Assembly (NCBI GenBank): GCA_964606975.1
Contig: CAZSGY010000032.1
Location: 1 to 33,909, forward strand
Source: UBA8517 sp964606975
GTDB taxonomy: Bacteria > Patescibacteriota > Microgenomatia > UBA8517
Length of the DNA stretch: 33,909 bases
Direction of reading: 5' to 3'
This document shows, in pieces, positions 1 to 7,922 of this stretch. The position numbers were made by a program, and so were the translations under genes. How positions within the stretch are numbered: position 1 is the stretch's first letter; every line of letters starts with the position of its first letter. The notes under the pieces are model-generated. The model was not told the DNA's origin. It saw only the letters and a list, made by a program, of their open reading frames with translations, and made no database searches.

Positions 1-199
1 GTTGGGGCGGTGGAACGGGCGGAACATCGGTCGGCAACGGAGCAATCGGCTGATCTACTAACGGAGGCGGAACATCTGACGGTACAACCGGTTCGGTCAT
101 GGGCGTTACACCCAGCTCTAGCGGAGGTGTGGCACCTGAAACCATCGGATTTGCAGGGGGGTTAGCTCCCTCTTGAGATTTGGGCATGTTTGGGTCCAT
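1..199 (-). CDS. Proline-rich protein, N-terminal fragment cut by window edge
   Basis: An open minus-strand frame runs from an ATG at 199 to the window edge (66 full codons, no stop). The visible N-terminus (MDPNMPKSQEGANPP...) is extremely rich in Pro, Val and Thr, with repeated PP/VPP/PLP motifs and no hydrophobic segment, so it is probably a disordered cytoplasmic or linker region ahead of a domain outside the window. It is divergent from the gene starting at 215, with only 15 bp between the two start codons. There is no Shine-Dalgarno; a TACTCT hexamer lies 5 nt upstream, as expected for a leaderless mRNA. Function cannot be assigned from this part. Confidence 0.6.
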   Translation of the reverse strand, partial: MDPNMPKSQEGANPPANPMVSGATPPLELGVTPMTEPVVPSDVPPPLVDQPIAPLPTDVPPVPPPQ

Positions 200-210
200 A
201 CTTTAGAGTA
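199..210. promoter_or_regulatory. Shared near-palindromic divergent -10 region
   Basis: The 12-mer TACTTTAGAGTA is palindromic at 10 of 12 positions. Read on plus it gives TACTTT 10 nt before the ATG at 215; read on minus it gives TACTCT 5 nt before the ATG at 199. Both fit a TANNNT -10 element directly ahead of a start codon. Overlapping divergent promoters are inferred. Confidence 0.35.
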
Positions 211-214
211 CCAC

Positions 215-490
215 ATGCAAAAACATAAGGTCAACAGCAGTAAGCAATATGTTTTATTGATGTTTTATGTTTTTGTAATTTTGGCTCTTAGCTTTATTAA
301 TATTAAAAATACCCTATCCGAGAAAAAGGTTTTGGGAGCTGAAACACAAGAAGATGTTGAGGTAAAATTTTGGGATGATTTTTTGGATAAAAACCCTCAC
401 TATATCCCGGGGTGGATAGAATTGAACCGCCCAGATCAAGTAAAAACCATAAACCCCAACTATCAATTGCCATCAAATCAAGGAGTATAG
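215..490 (+). CDS. Small membrane-anchored protein with TPR-like tail
   Basis: The 91-residue product starts at ATG 215; an upstream in-frame TTG at 173 would lie inside the divergent gene and is not preferred. Residues about 12-32 form one transmembrane helix or uncleaved signal anchor (YVLLMFYVFVILALSFINI). The rest is soluble and extracytoplasmic, ending in a segment (FLDKNPHYIPGWIEL, then INPNYQL) that resembles one helical hairpin of a tetratricopeptide repeat. It converges on rplY, with stop codons 7 bp apart. I do not recognise a named family. It may be an accessory subunit, but nothing here shows a partner. Confidence 0.6.
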   Translation: MQKHKVNSSKQYVLLMFYVFVILALSFINIKNTLSEKKVLGAETQEDVEVKFWDDFLDKNPHYIPGWIELNRPDQVKTINPNYQLPSNQGV

Positions 491-497
491 AAGATAA

Positions 498-1175
498 TTA
501 ATTCGCAGACTTACCTTCCGCAGACTCTTCCTCACCTTGTGGTTCACCCTCTGCCGGGGCTTCACCCTCGACAGCCGTTTCCCCTTCGGCAGGAGCCGGA
601 GCTTCAACGACTTCTTCTTTTTGAGGAGGTTCGACTTTAGCAACTATCGCTTCCAAATCGCTCTTTATTTCAATCTTTGATTTGTCATATTTTATGTCTT
701 TAACCAGAATAGACTGATCTACTTCTGAAAGGCCTGTTACATCAATTTCAAACTTTTCCGGTAAGTCTGCAGGAAGTGCTTCAGCTTTTAATTCGTTGAC
801 ATACTGGACCACTGTTCCGAGTGCTTGTTTCTCCGCCGGGGATTCTCCCAAAAGCTCGACGGGAATATCGGCTTCAACTTTTTCTTTAAGGTCAACTTGT
901 AAAAAATCTACATGGACCGGCTGGTCACTGATCGGGTTTAATTGAAGATTGTGGATTAAAACAGGTTTTTCTTCAGCGTCAACATTGAGCATCAAAAGAC
1001 CCGTCTCGCCGATTTCTTTATAAATTTTTCCAAATTCTTTAAGGTCAACTTGGACAGCTTGTGATTTTATCTTTTTACCAAAAATGTTTCCCGGCAAAAT
1101 TCCCTGACTACGAAGGCTTTTTACTTTCCTACCTTCTATTTTTCTTTTTTCTGCTTTTAATATTGTTTTAGGCAT
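498..1175 (-). CDS. rplY: 50S ribosomal protein L25/general stress protein CTC
   Basis: L25 binds 5S rRNA in the large ribosomal subunit. The 225-residue product has the CTC layout: an N-terminal L25 domain (about 1-90; AEKRKIEGRKVKSLRSQGILPGN is cut here to its hallmark, the RxxGxxPG turn, seen as RSQGILPG) and a C-terminal TL5-type beta domain (about 95-180, with LPADLPEKFEIDVTGL). A tail of about 40 residues rich in Glu, Ala and Pro follows and is probably disordered. The start codon overlaps the stop of the upstream DUF4012 gene in TAATG, so translation is probably coupled. Pairing a ribosomal protein with a cell-envelope protein in one transcript is unusual but may simply reflect compaction. 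Confidence 0.93.
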   Translation of the reverse strand: MPKTILKAEKRKIEGRKVKSLRSQGILPGNIFGKKIKSQAVQVDLKEFGKIYKEIGETGLLMLNVDAEEKPVLIHNLQLNPISDQPVHVDFLQVDLKEKVEADIPVELLGESPAEKQALGTVVQYVNELKAEALPADLPEKFEIDVTGLSEVDQSILVKDIKYDKSKIEIKSDLEAIVAKVEPPQKEEVVEAPAPAEGETAVEGEAPAEGEPQGEEESAEGKSAN

Positions 1176-3820
1176 TAGAGCGAAAATTTAACAAAAAGAT
1201 CTTTGACCAACGTTGTATTATAAACGTAACGCCCCTCTCCGGTCAAGCTAAAGGCCGGGTTAACCCCGAGTATTTGTTTGTCTGTGTCTACGTTTATAGT
1301 CAAAGGATGGCTTTCTACACCGGCCTGCTTACGGATGAGAAGACTATACCAATCAGGTGGAGATTCAAAATTATTACTCCAGGTAAATGTTATGTTCTTT
1401 GTTTCACCGGCCAACACCTCCACTATAATACCAATCTCTTTTCTGCCTTTTGAGTTGTTAATTTCCGGAACCAAAGACTCTGTGTTTTGTCCGATGTTGC
1501 TAACAACATTGATTGCAAGCGAATCTTCGGGTATAAGTAATCTGATATAAGTTTTATATCTTCCCGAAAGTCCGAGATTAATGTTAGCAGAGTTAGACAG
1601 AGTCAGTGTCAAAGTTTTATCTATCCTTCTTTCACCGATTCTAATATCTAATTTTTGAGAACGTTTAATAAAATAATTAGATTTGTTTACCCCCACATTT
1701 GCTTCTATAAGACCCACTAAATCCGAGTAGCAACCCTGATTACATCCGGGCGTGTACACAGAACCGTCCCAACCAAGCGTTTTAATGGCGTTTTGAAATT
1801 CTGAGTCATGCAAAAACACCTGGACATGTTTTTCTTCTAAATTTGTATATGCCGTTCTCAAGATGTCAGACTGCTCTTTCGCGGAAAGGCTACTAACCTC
1901 ATTTAAAATATCTCTAGCTAAAGCTGTTAAGAAGCTGGCTTTTTTGTGTGTCCCCGGAAAGAAATTTTCTTCTACTTCGCCTTGTACCTTTTCATAAAAA
2001 TTATCTACCGAAATTTCTTCACCAAAATCTGATAAATAAATCGGACCGCTGATCTTCAAAAAGTCCTTTATCGGATTTAAATCAATCGCAATTACACCGT
2101 CCACTTTTTTATCCATTTCCTTATCCAAAAACCACTCAGCACGTTTGGCTGACGTGGGAAAATCGGGATCCCAATTGGAATCCCTTAACCACCAGTTTGC
2201 CTCCCCCAAATATTGTTTAATAGGAAGGGGCGGTTCAACGTGTCCATTAAGTTGACCATCAGCCTCATAAACATCACTGATAGTAAAATCGGTTAGTCTT
2301 CCTTTATCAAAGGTCAAAAGTCCATAAGATCCAATAAATCCACCCGTCGGCCTAAGTTCCATGTTGTTTTCAAACAAAACGAAATATGTTTTACTATCAC
2401 CACTACCCAATATTTCAGGTAACTTATCTGCAATTATTGACATCTGTAAAACAAAACTTTTAAAGTACTCAAAATCAATTTTTGAAAGTGAATATTTAGC
2501 AACTAAACCACCCTGCTCTTTCGATTTAATGGTTTTTTCTTCTAATAATGAGAGTTTTTGGTAGACATTTTGCAATCTTGTTTCTGACCCGCTAAGCAAG
2601 TTCTCAACCGAGTATGGGTAATCACCTAATGCATTCTTAATAAGTTCTGATCCGATCCTGACAAGAGGAGTCCCTTCGACACCCATTTCTGAAACGCTAA
2701 CTAAAACATAATTTGAATATTCCAATTCTTTATAAAAATACCCAATAATTGGAACGCGTTTCAGTGCTCTGCTTTCGAGGTACCCGACATTGGAGACGCC
2801 TTTGTTTATAAAAAATATTTTTTGAGCTAAATCTTCATTACCGGATTTTATCTGCAAATAAGCGAGGTATGATAAACCACCGCCCAAAAGGACTGAGATT
2901 AAGGGAAATAATAAAATCGTAATAAGTGACCAAAGTAAAAGTTTATTTTTTTTAAACCCCTTACTCTTGAAATTTTGTTTTACTGTCTTTTGCGGTTTTT
3001 CAAATTTTACGGGCGGTGTCTTTTTATTAAACTTTGTTACTTCTATATTATTTTGGCTGATCCACTTATAGGTTTCTGTCAAAGAATAATTTAAGTCTTT
3101 TGTTAATCGATGGGTTTCTGCTCCCTTTTTTAAACTACCAGAACTACCGGCAACAACATTTACCATTTTAATGTTGCCAATTAGCTTAGTGTTCGCTTGC
3201 CAAAACAAACTTGTCGAAGTGTCTTGCCCTAATAAATAAATTTCTTTTCCGAAGGGACCAAAAGCAAACAACCACTTTACTATCTGCTTAGAAACATCAT
3301 TTACGAATAGCGGATACAAAACCTCCCCTACCGGAACCGTCAAATTTCTTTCATTTATAATCTCCCTTAAATATTTAGAAATTCTCAGGTCGCTTTGAAG
3401 GTCAATTCTTGGTCCCAATAAATCTCCAACATATATAATACCCAGACTCGTTTCTTTGTCTGTAAGATTAACATTAATTTCTTCGCTTGCTTCCTTGGGT
3501 ATGACTACAAGCGTCTTTCCTGAATTAAAGTCACAATTTCTTAAAAATAAACTTAAATCTTTTGCAATATTGCTTAAATTTAAAAATCCCGAGCAAAAAA
3601 TTTTGTAGTTATAATTTATAGTGTTTGAAAAAGATTTGGTATCGCTAATATTAAAACGATTTTTTGCCGCAATGTTTGCAGACTTTTCTGTCCACGTAGT
3701 TGTGTCGTTACTAAAAATGTTGACGTAACAATTATTAGCTAGAAGGTTTTCTAAAATATTTAACGATAAAAAATTTGGCTCAGAATAAAGACAAACTAAA
3801 AACTTTTCAGAAGGATTCAT
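1175..3820 (-). CDS. Membrane DUF4012 protein with degenerate NAD-epimerase-like N-terminus
   Basis: The 881-residue protein has three parts. Residues about 5-220 read like an extended SDR/NDP-sugar epimerase: a beta-alpha-beta start (FLVCLYSEPNFLSLNILENL) and a substrate-side block (VGDLLGPRIDL, then YPLFVNDVSKQIV and EIYLLG). However, the Gly-rich NAD motif and the YxxxK catalytic pair are absent, so it is probably a pseudo-enzyme. Residues about 293-322 form one transmembrane helix. The outer part contains a DUF4012 domain (about 460-640; hallmark NNMELRPTGGFIGSYG) and a C-terminal beta-rich region. DUF4012 has no established function; cell-envelope work is inferred from topology. A TAAAAT hexamer lies 10 nt before the ATG. 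The stop overlaps rplY. Confidence 0.8.
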   Translation of the reverse strand: MNPSEKFLVCLYSEPNFLSLNILENLLANNCYVNIFSNDTTTWTEKSANIAAKNRFNISDTKSFSNTINYNYKIFCSGFLNLSNIAKDLSLFLRNCDFNSGKTLVVIPKEASEEINVNLTDKETSLGIIYVGDLLGPRIDLQSDLRISKYLREIINERNLTVPVGEVLYPLFVNDVSKQIVKWLFAFGPFGKEIYLLGQDTSTSLFWQANTKLIGNIKMVNVVAGSSGSLKKGAETHRLTKDLNYSLTETYKWISQNNIEVTKFNKKTPPVKFEKPQKTVKQNFKSKGFKKNKLLLWSLITILLFPLISVLLGGGLSYLAYLQIKSGNEDLAQKIFFINKGVSNVGYLESRALKRVPIIGYFYKELEYSNYVLVSVSEMGVEGTPLVRIGSELIKNALGDYPYSVENLLSGSETRLQNVYQKLSLLEEKTIKSKEQGGLVAKYSLSKIDFEYFKSFVLQMSIIADKLPEILGSGDSKTYFVLFENNMELRPTGGFIGSYGLLTFDKGRLTDFTISDVYEADGQLNGHVEPPLPIKQYLGEANWWLRDSNWDPDFPTSAKRAEWFLDKEMDKKVDGVIAIDLNPIKDFLKISGPIYLSDFGEEISVDNFYEKVQGEVEENFFPGTHKKASFLTALARDILNEVSSLSAKEQSDILRTAYTNLEEKHVQVFLHDSEFQNAIKTLGWDGSVYTPGCNQGCYSDLVGLIEANVGVNKSNYFIKRSQKLDIRIGERRIDKTLTLTLSNSANINLGLSGRYKTYIRLLIPEDSLAINVVSNIGQNTESLVPEINNSKGRKEIGIIVEVLAGETKNITFTWSNNFESPPDWYSLLIRKQAGVESHPLTINVDTDKQILGVNPAFSLTGEGRYVYNTTLVKDLFVKFSL

Positions 3821-3830
3821 GTCAATTAAT

Positions 3831-3836
3831 ATTTTA
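3831..3836 (-). promoter_or_regulatory. Putative -10 (TAAAAT) of the DUF4012-rplY unit
   Basis: The hexamer is 10 nt upstream of the ATG at 3820. No Shine-Dalgarno is visible, so the mRNA would have a leader of only a few bases. No clear -35 is seen. Confidence 0.45.
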
Positions 3837-3933
3837 CCGCAATTCGAAAAATTTTATTTGCGCCAATTCCTGCAATTAAAACTGCTTTCAAGTGGTAATA
3901 AAAAAAATAAGAAAAACAAAGCTAACAGGTAAC

Positions 3934-3946
3934 GTGAAATTTTCAC
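3934..3946. repeat. Perfect 6+6 bp inverted repeat GTGAAATTTTCAC
   Basis: Six-base arms flank a single central base in the 146-bp gap between rnhA and the DUF4012 gene. The loop is too small for a normal intrinsic terminator and the T-rich tract on the minus strand does not follow directly. A protein-binding operator or a chance palindrome are both possible. Confidence 0.25.
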
Positions 3947-3966
3947 AGAAAATATCCCGAATTTTT

Positions 3967-4386
3967 TTAGTGCCTATCCAACTCCTCGTTTACCAATCGG
4001 TCAGCTGCCTTGTTTTGTTCGCGTGGAATGTTTTTAAAGTAAATCTTTATCCCGGCGGTATTTATGTTTTTATGTATTAATAAACTTAATGTCTGCAACT
4101 CACTTTTCTTAATTTTATAAATACCGGAAACTTGCTTTACTACTAATTCAGAGTCCAATAAAAAAAGGATTTCCCTGTCTGCAATTTTAGTCTTGTTCTC
4201 CAAAATCCAATTGGTTGCCAGAAGCACCCCTTCATACTCCGCTATGTTGTTTGTTGCTACGCCCAAGTACTTTGATCCTTCTGCCAACACCTTTCCGTCC
4301 AACCCGACAACAAAAGCACATGCGGCGGGACCGGGGTTACCACGTGACCCACCGTCAGTATTGATCGTCAATATGTTATTTTGCAT
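3967..4386 (-). CDS. rnhA: Ribonuclease HI family protein
   Basis: RNase HI cleaves the RNA strand of RNA-DNA hybrids, removing R-loops and primers. The 139-residue product carries all four acidic active-site positions: Asp in INTDGGSRGNPGPAA (about residue 10), Glu in NIAEYEGVLLA (about 51), Asp in FLLDSELVVKQ (about 77) and Asp in NKAADRLVNE (about 130). The basic protrusion of the E. coli enzyme is missing, as in short RNase HI forms found in archaea and many bacteria. The start ATG is preceded by TACACT at a 6-nt gap, so the gene probably has its own leaderless transcript rather than reading from the yidC operon. Confidence 0.92.
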   Translation of the reverse strand: MQNNILTINTDGGSRGNPGPAACAFVVGLDGKVLAEGSKYLGVATNNIAEYEGVLLATNWILENKTKIADREILFLLDSELVVKQVSGIYKIKKSELQTLSLLIHKNINTAGIKIYFKNIPREQNKAADRLVNEELDRH

Positions 4387-4392
4387 GGAATA

Positions 4393-4398
4393 AGTGTA
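4393..4398 (-). promoter_or_regulatory. Putative -10 (TACACT) of rnhA
   Basis: The hexamer lies 6 nt before the rnhA ATG and there is no Shine-Dalgarno between them. The match to TANNNT is weaker than the TATAAT cases in this window. Confidence 0.35.
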
Positions 4399-4410
4399 AC
4401 AGAAAAATAA

Positions 4411-5664
4411 TTACTTTTCTCTCAAGAAAATTCCCAGAAGAAGAGCCAGTAAAAGCATGTTCTGTTGAATCGTAAACCAATAATGATCAAATAGACCTGT
4501 GATTAATACGAATGTGACAATCAATAACCCCCAAACATTTTTTGAGTCAATCGATCTTTTATATATTTTCTGAATTAAGATTAACAAAAGTATTAAACCC
4601 AAGAGGCCCATTTCTGCCATTACCAACAAATAAATATTGTGTACGGGTTGCAGCAACCAAACCCCGCTTTTATCCATTGAAAAAAAAATTTGATTAGGAA
4701 TAAAAGTATTTAGGCCGGCACCGGTGATCCAATTTTCCGAAAATATTTTTCCGGACATGTCCGCCAACACCAGTCTTTCACTAAAACTTTGGGATATATT
4801 TTGGCGGGTAGACAAAATATATTTTGAGATGATTGCCAAATAAAAACTTAAAAGAAAAACCAGAATAGAAAAAAACGCGCCCACTTTATTTTTAAACAAC
4901 TTTTCTTTTAACAAATACATAGTTAAAAATACTGCTATTAGTCCAATATAGGCAGACAAAGAAAAGGATAGAAAAAGAGAAAATGCAATTAAAACATAAC
5001 CAAAAAAAATTATAAAACCGTTTATCTGAATTTTGTTAAAAAGTAAAAATATTAACACTGCACCAAAAAAACCTGCTAAAGAATTTGGATGAGGAAAGGT
5101 TGAATATATCCTTAGAATATTGCCTCCTAATAAATTTGTTATTGCGATTCCGGGTGTTGTAACGGCAAACGCCCTTTCACCTAACCAATAAAAAATTCCA
5201 CCAAGTGTAGCGCCTTTGACTACCTGCAATATTCCAATGACCGCAAAGAACATAGAAGAAAATAGCAATGCTACTCCGACAGAATGTATTGAAAAAATAT
5301 CCGACCTCTTTGTAACATAATAGGCAATCAAAACTAATTCGACCAACTTGAGCGATTTAATTAAAGATAACCAAAACTCAGTACTAAATATCAAATTTAG
5401 AAATATAACCAACAAAGAAAATATAAGGACCATTCCCGTGTTTCTAATATCTTTTAAAACCTTGGCCTTTTGGTTAAAAAACCAAGGAACAAACAATGCA
5501 ACAAACAATATGTCAGTCAAAAATATTGCCGGGGACAAATAATCAACCCTTAACCCGAAAACTAGTGAAAATTCGGGCCAAAAATGGAAAGATAATTGCG
5601 TGGGAAGTAAAAAAACAAATAGAAGATTTAAATATTTTTCAAAAGGTTTTAATTTAAAAATCAC
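4411..5664 (-). CDS. O-antigen ligase/polymerase-like (Wzy/WaaL) membrane protein
   Basis: The 417-residue protein is strongly hydrophobic, with roughly ten to twelve transmembrane helices. It has the family hallmark region: a short FPHPNSLAGFFGAVLIF stretch before a membrane segment, a large outer loop (about 290-345, containing GAGLNTFIPNQ), and HNIYLLVMAEMGLLG after it. Members join or polymerise lipid-linked glycans outside the cytoplasmic membrane, so a role in surface polysaccharide or glycoprotein assembly is likely; substrate cannot be told. It begins with GTG overlapping the jag stop codon (GTGA), so it is translationally coupled to the jag-yidC operon, an unexpected partner for those genes. 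Confidence 0.8.
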   Translation of the reverse strand: MIFKLKPFEKYLNLLFVFLLPTQLSFHFWPEFSLVFGLRVDYLSPAIFLTDILFVALFVPWFFNQKAKVLKDIRNTGMVLIFSLLVIFLNLIFSTEFWLSLIKSLKLVELVLIAYYVTKRSDIFSIHSVGVALLFSSMFFAVIGILQVVKGATLGGIFYWLGERAFAVTTPGIAITNLLGGNILRIYSTFPHPNSLAGFFGAVLIFLLFNKIQINGFIIFFGYVLIAFSLFLSFSLSAYIGLIAVFLTMYLLKEKLFKNKVGAFFSILVFLLSFYLAIISKYILSTRQNISQSFSERLVLADMSGKIFSENWITGAGLNTFIPNQIFFSMDKSGVWLLQPVHNIYLLVMAEMGLLGLILLLILIQKIYKRSIDSKNVWGLLIVTFVLITGLFDHYWFTIQQNMLLLALLLGIFLREK

Positions 5665-6122
5665 TTCTTAGGACTAATAATTAAGTACCTTTCCTCGCCT
5701 TCACCTTCCGAGGTCGTGGTCACATCTTTATTCTCAGTCAAAAACATATGGATTACCCTTCTTTGCCAAGGTTTTAGGTTATATAAATTTTGTGAAGAGT
5801 TAGTTTCAATTGCTCTTTGAGCCGCTGATGTTGCCAAATTCTTAAGGTATTCTTCTTCTTTTTGTCTATAGTCGCCGACGTTAACTACAATTTTTTCCCA
5901 ATCCCCTGTTTTTTGCTTAAAAAGAAGCGAAAGAACGTTTTGAATACTCAAAAGGGTGTCCCCTCTTTTACCAATTAAAAGCCCCGTTGTGTCGCCGGCC
6001 TCAACGTTTATAACGAACACCTTGTCTGCTTCGTTGTACTCGACGCTTATTTCAGCCTTAACCAGCATTAGGCCAAATAATTCTTCACTAACCTCTTTCA
6101 GTGTTTTTACTTTGTCGTTCAT
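5661..6122 (-). CDS. khpB: KH-R3H RNA-binding protein KhpB/Jag, short form
   Basis: KhpB (Jag) is a cytoplasmic RNA-binding protein that works with KhpA in controlling cell division and elongation in Firmicutes. The 153-residue product has a KH domain (about 15-85) with the GxxG loop as GKRG in LLIGKRGDTLLSIQNVLSLL, then an R3H domain (about 90-150) with the Arg-x3-His motif in QRRVIHMFL. The N-terminal Jag_N domain of the usual form of 200 or more residues is missing. Position directly behind yidC is the classic arrangement. The stop overlaps the following gene by four bases. Confidence 0.9.
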   Translation of the reverse strand: MNDKVKTLKEVSEELFGLMLVKAEISVEYNEADKVFVINVEAGDTTGLLIGKRGDTLLSIQNVLSLLFKQKTGDWEKIVVNVGDYRQKEEEYLKNLATSAAQRAIETNSSQNLYNLKPWQRRVIHMFLTENKDVTTTSEGEGEERYLIISPKK

Positions 6123-6129
6123 GGCTTAT

Positions 6130-7005
6130 TTACTTTAATTGTTTTGTCTTGGACAGTGATGATTTTACGCTACCGGACGAAGATTTTCCACCATTAAGCC
6201 TGGGCTTTACTTTGTTTACCAGCGGTGTCAAACTCCCCCATCCTGACATTGAGGCCTGCTGCCAAACATTGAATATTGAGTATACAAGCCAGTATAAGGC
6301 CAAACCGGACGGGAATTTCATTCCGAAAATCAAAGTCATTAAGGGCATCATGTAAGTCATCGACTTTTGCATCATCACTTGGGTGTCATCAAGAGTGCCC
6401 TTTGTTTTTTTGGCCAACTTCTCCTCAGCCGAAACATAAGGTGTGGATATTTTCACAGATAAAAACTGTGCCAAAGTTGCAAGAATTAAGAATAATCCTG
6501 GAAGTGCGAAGGAAATACCCGGAATATGAAAGGTGTCCGGTTTACTTATATCCATATATAAAAATTTAGTGTTAAGGGTTTCGCCCTGAGAAAATTTGAG
6601 AGGGGCGTACAACAATTCATTGAGCTTGCCCGATTGAATAGCATCTTCGGATAGTGCCGTTGTGAACACCTGGAAAAGGGCGATCAGGACTAAAAATTGC
6701 AAAATATAAGGCAAACAGCCCGCTGTTGGATTAATTTTGTTTTGTTTATACAATGCAGCTTGCGCTTGCGAGAGTTTGAGCTTGTCTTTGCCAAACTTTT
6801 TCTTAATTTTCTCCATTTGTGGACCAAGCTCTTTAATCTTTTTCATCGACTCTAAATATGGTTTGGTTAATGGTCTAAGAATGAGAATAAGAAGAATGCT
6901 GAATAAAATTATAGCCACACCCAGGTTTTGCCCAAGGTATTTATAAATTAAAATAAGCCCGTTGGTTAACGGCTGGACTAAAATTGTTGTAAATATATTT
7001 CCCAT
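6130..7005 (-). CDS. yidC: Membrane protein insertase YidC/Oxa1
   Basis: YidC inserts and folds membrane proteins, alone or with SecYEG. The 291-residue product is the short Gram-positive/Oxa1 type without the large periplasmic domain. It has about five hydrophobic segments: an N-terminal helix (about 20-40) containing the conserved Arg in ILRPLTKPY, a cytoplasmic coiled hairpin rich in Lys (about 50-85, MKKIKELGPQMEKIKKKFG), and a conserved later segment with GLALYWLVYSIFNVWQQ. The tail is basic (KPRLNGG...SLSKTKQLK), as expected for ribosome contact. It lies 5 bp after yidD and 7 bp before khpB. In this window many membrane T4SS subunits would be clients. Confidence 0.94.
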   Translation of the reverse strand: MGNIFTTILVQPLTNGLILIYKYLGQNLGVAIILFSILLILILRPLTKPYLESMKKIKELGPQMEKIKKKFGKDKLKLSQAQAALYKQNKINPTAGCLPYILQFLVLIALFQVFTTALSEDAIQSGKLNELLYAPLKFSQGETLNTKFLYMDISKPDTFHIPGISFALPGLFLILATLAQFLSVKISTPYVSAEEKLAKKTKGTLDDTQVMMQKSMTYMMPLMTLIFGMKFPSGLALYWLVYSIFNVWQQASMSGWGSLTPLVNKVKPRLNGGKSSSGSVKSSLSKTKQLK

Positions 7006-7010
7006 TATTC

Positions 7011-7232
7011 TTAAGCTACCGGGTCAAAACCCTGACCCCCCCAAGGGTGGCATCTGGAAACTCTTCTAACACCCATCGTCATACCCTTTATAAAACCGTA
7101 TTTTTCCAGAGCTTCGATCATATACTCTGAACAGGTTGGAGTAAAGCGGCAAGCATTCCCTAGGCTCCTTGTTAAAAAAGGAGAGAGATATTTTTTATAA
7201 AACTTCAAAATAAATATAACTACCTTCGTCAT
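7011..7232 (-). CDS. yidD: Membrane protein insertion efficiency factor YidD
   Basis: The 73-residue protein has the full family signature: a short amphipathic N-terminus (FILKFYKKYLSPFL), the cysteine motif CRFTPTCSEYMIEAL (about 28-42), and the C-terminal RRVSRCHPWGGQGFDPV. It is a small membrane-associated helper of YidC-dependent insertion. The start overlaps the rnpA stop codon by ATGA, the usual rnpA-yidD-yidC arrangement. Confidence 0.95.
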   Translation of the reverse strand: MTKVVIFILKFYKKYLSPFLTRSLGNACRFTPTCSEYMIEALEKYGFIKGMTMGVRRVSRCHPWGGQGFDPVA

Positions 7233-7573
7233 TTCATTAATCCGGCTTTTTTAAGCGAGACACGCACTTCCTTCATAATGTCGTTTGTAGATGCCTTGGA
7301 AATGCCGGTCTTTGCCAAAAAAACCACATCATGCCCGGAAACCAGATCAATACTATTTATTCTCACAGCTTCACTCATGGCTCTTTTGCACCTATTTCTG
7401 TCAACTGCGTCCTTTGAAATTTTAGTGGAAATTATAAAACCGAATCTGCTCGCTTCATTATCCTTCCTATCTAAATAGGCAATACCAAAGTTGTTTGACT
7501 GAAATACCTCGCCCTCATTCTGAACTCTGGTAAAATCCCTTTTACCCGTAAGTTTGTGTTTTTTTGCAAGCAT
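7229..7573 (-). CDS. rnpA: Ribonuclease P protein component
   Basis: RnpA binds the RNase P RNA and helps mature the 5' ends of tRNAs. The 114-residue product starts with KKHKLTGKRDFTRVQNEG and has the RNR signature region (AVDRNRCKRAMSEAVR, about 54-69), followed by the usual beta-alpha end (DVVFLAKTGI). Nine bases separate it from rpmH upstream and it overlaps yidD downstream, so the three are expected to be one transcript. The catalytic RNA gene (rnpB) is not in this window. Confidence 0.94.
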   Translation of the reverse strand: MLAKKHKLTGKRDFTRVQNEGEVFQSNNFGIAYLDRKDNEASRFGFIISTKISKDAVDRNRCKRAMSEAVRINSIDLVSGHDVVFLAKTGISKASTNDIMKEVRVSLKKAGLMK

Positions 7574-7582
7574 AATTGAAGC

Positions 7583-7723
7583 TTAGACAGAAAGGTGCTT
7601 TCTACCTTTTAATCTTCTCCTTTTCATAACATTTCTCCCGGATTTTGTACTCATCCTCGACCTGAAACCGTGTTTTTTTACTCTTTTTATTTTGCTGGGC
7701 TGATAGGTTCTTTTCGTTGCCAT
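7583..7723 (-). CDS. rpmH: 50S ribosomal protein L34
   Basis: The 46-residue basic protein begins MATKRTYQPSKIKRVKKHGF, with the L34 core continuing as RSRMSTKSGRNVMKRRRLKGR; the final residues are KHLSV. The N-terminal TYQPS and the GR(N)V...RRR(L)KGR pattern are diagnostic. It is too short for many gene callers. It begins the operon rpmH-rnpA-yidD-yidC-khpB, placed divergently from dnaA as in many bacteria. TATAAT lies exactly 6 nt before the ATG with no room for a Shine-Dalgarno, so the message is probably leaderless. Confidence 0.96.
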   Translation of the reverse strand: MATKRTYQPSKIKRVKKHGFRSRMSTKSGRNVMKRRRLKGRKHLSV

Positions 7724-7922
7724 GCCGTAATTATAGCAAAGAAATTAGAAATTAGGAATTAGGATTTGGACATTTTCCTTAAAATGGGTCTTGACGAATT
7801 GTGGATAACTTATTAAAAGTACTTAATACAAAGTACTTGGTGCTTAGGGTGTTTACTCCTAATTTCTGCCTCTGCCATTTTGAATAACTATGTGCTTGTG
7901 TACTAAGTATTGATTTTTATAT
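7724..7922. promoter_or_regulatory. rpmH-dnaA intergenic region with a DnaA box
   Basis: This 199-bp AT-rich gap separates the divergent rpmH and dnaA genes. It has a perfect DnaA box on the minus strand (TGTGGATAA, 7800-7808), a run of imperfect GAAATTAG-like repeats (7741-7767), and two copies of the palindrome AAGTACTT (7817-7824 and 7831-7838) 14 bp apart. DnaA autoregulation through the box is plausible by analogy. I could not identify a clear -10 or Shine-Dalgarno for dnaA. Confidence 0.6.
7730..7735 (-). promoter_or_regulatory. Consensus -10 (TATAAT) of the rpmH operon
   Basis: A perfect TATAAT sits 6 nt upstream of the rpmH start codon. With transcription starting about 7 nt after a -10, the transcript would start at or next to the A of ATG. 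No good -35 is seen. Confidence 0.7.

Noticed and set aside
3934..3946. Intrinsic terminator between rnhA and the DUF4012 gene
   Set aside because: The one-base loop and lack of an immediate T-tract do not fit; listed only as an inverted repeat.
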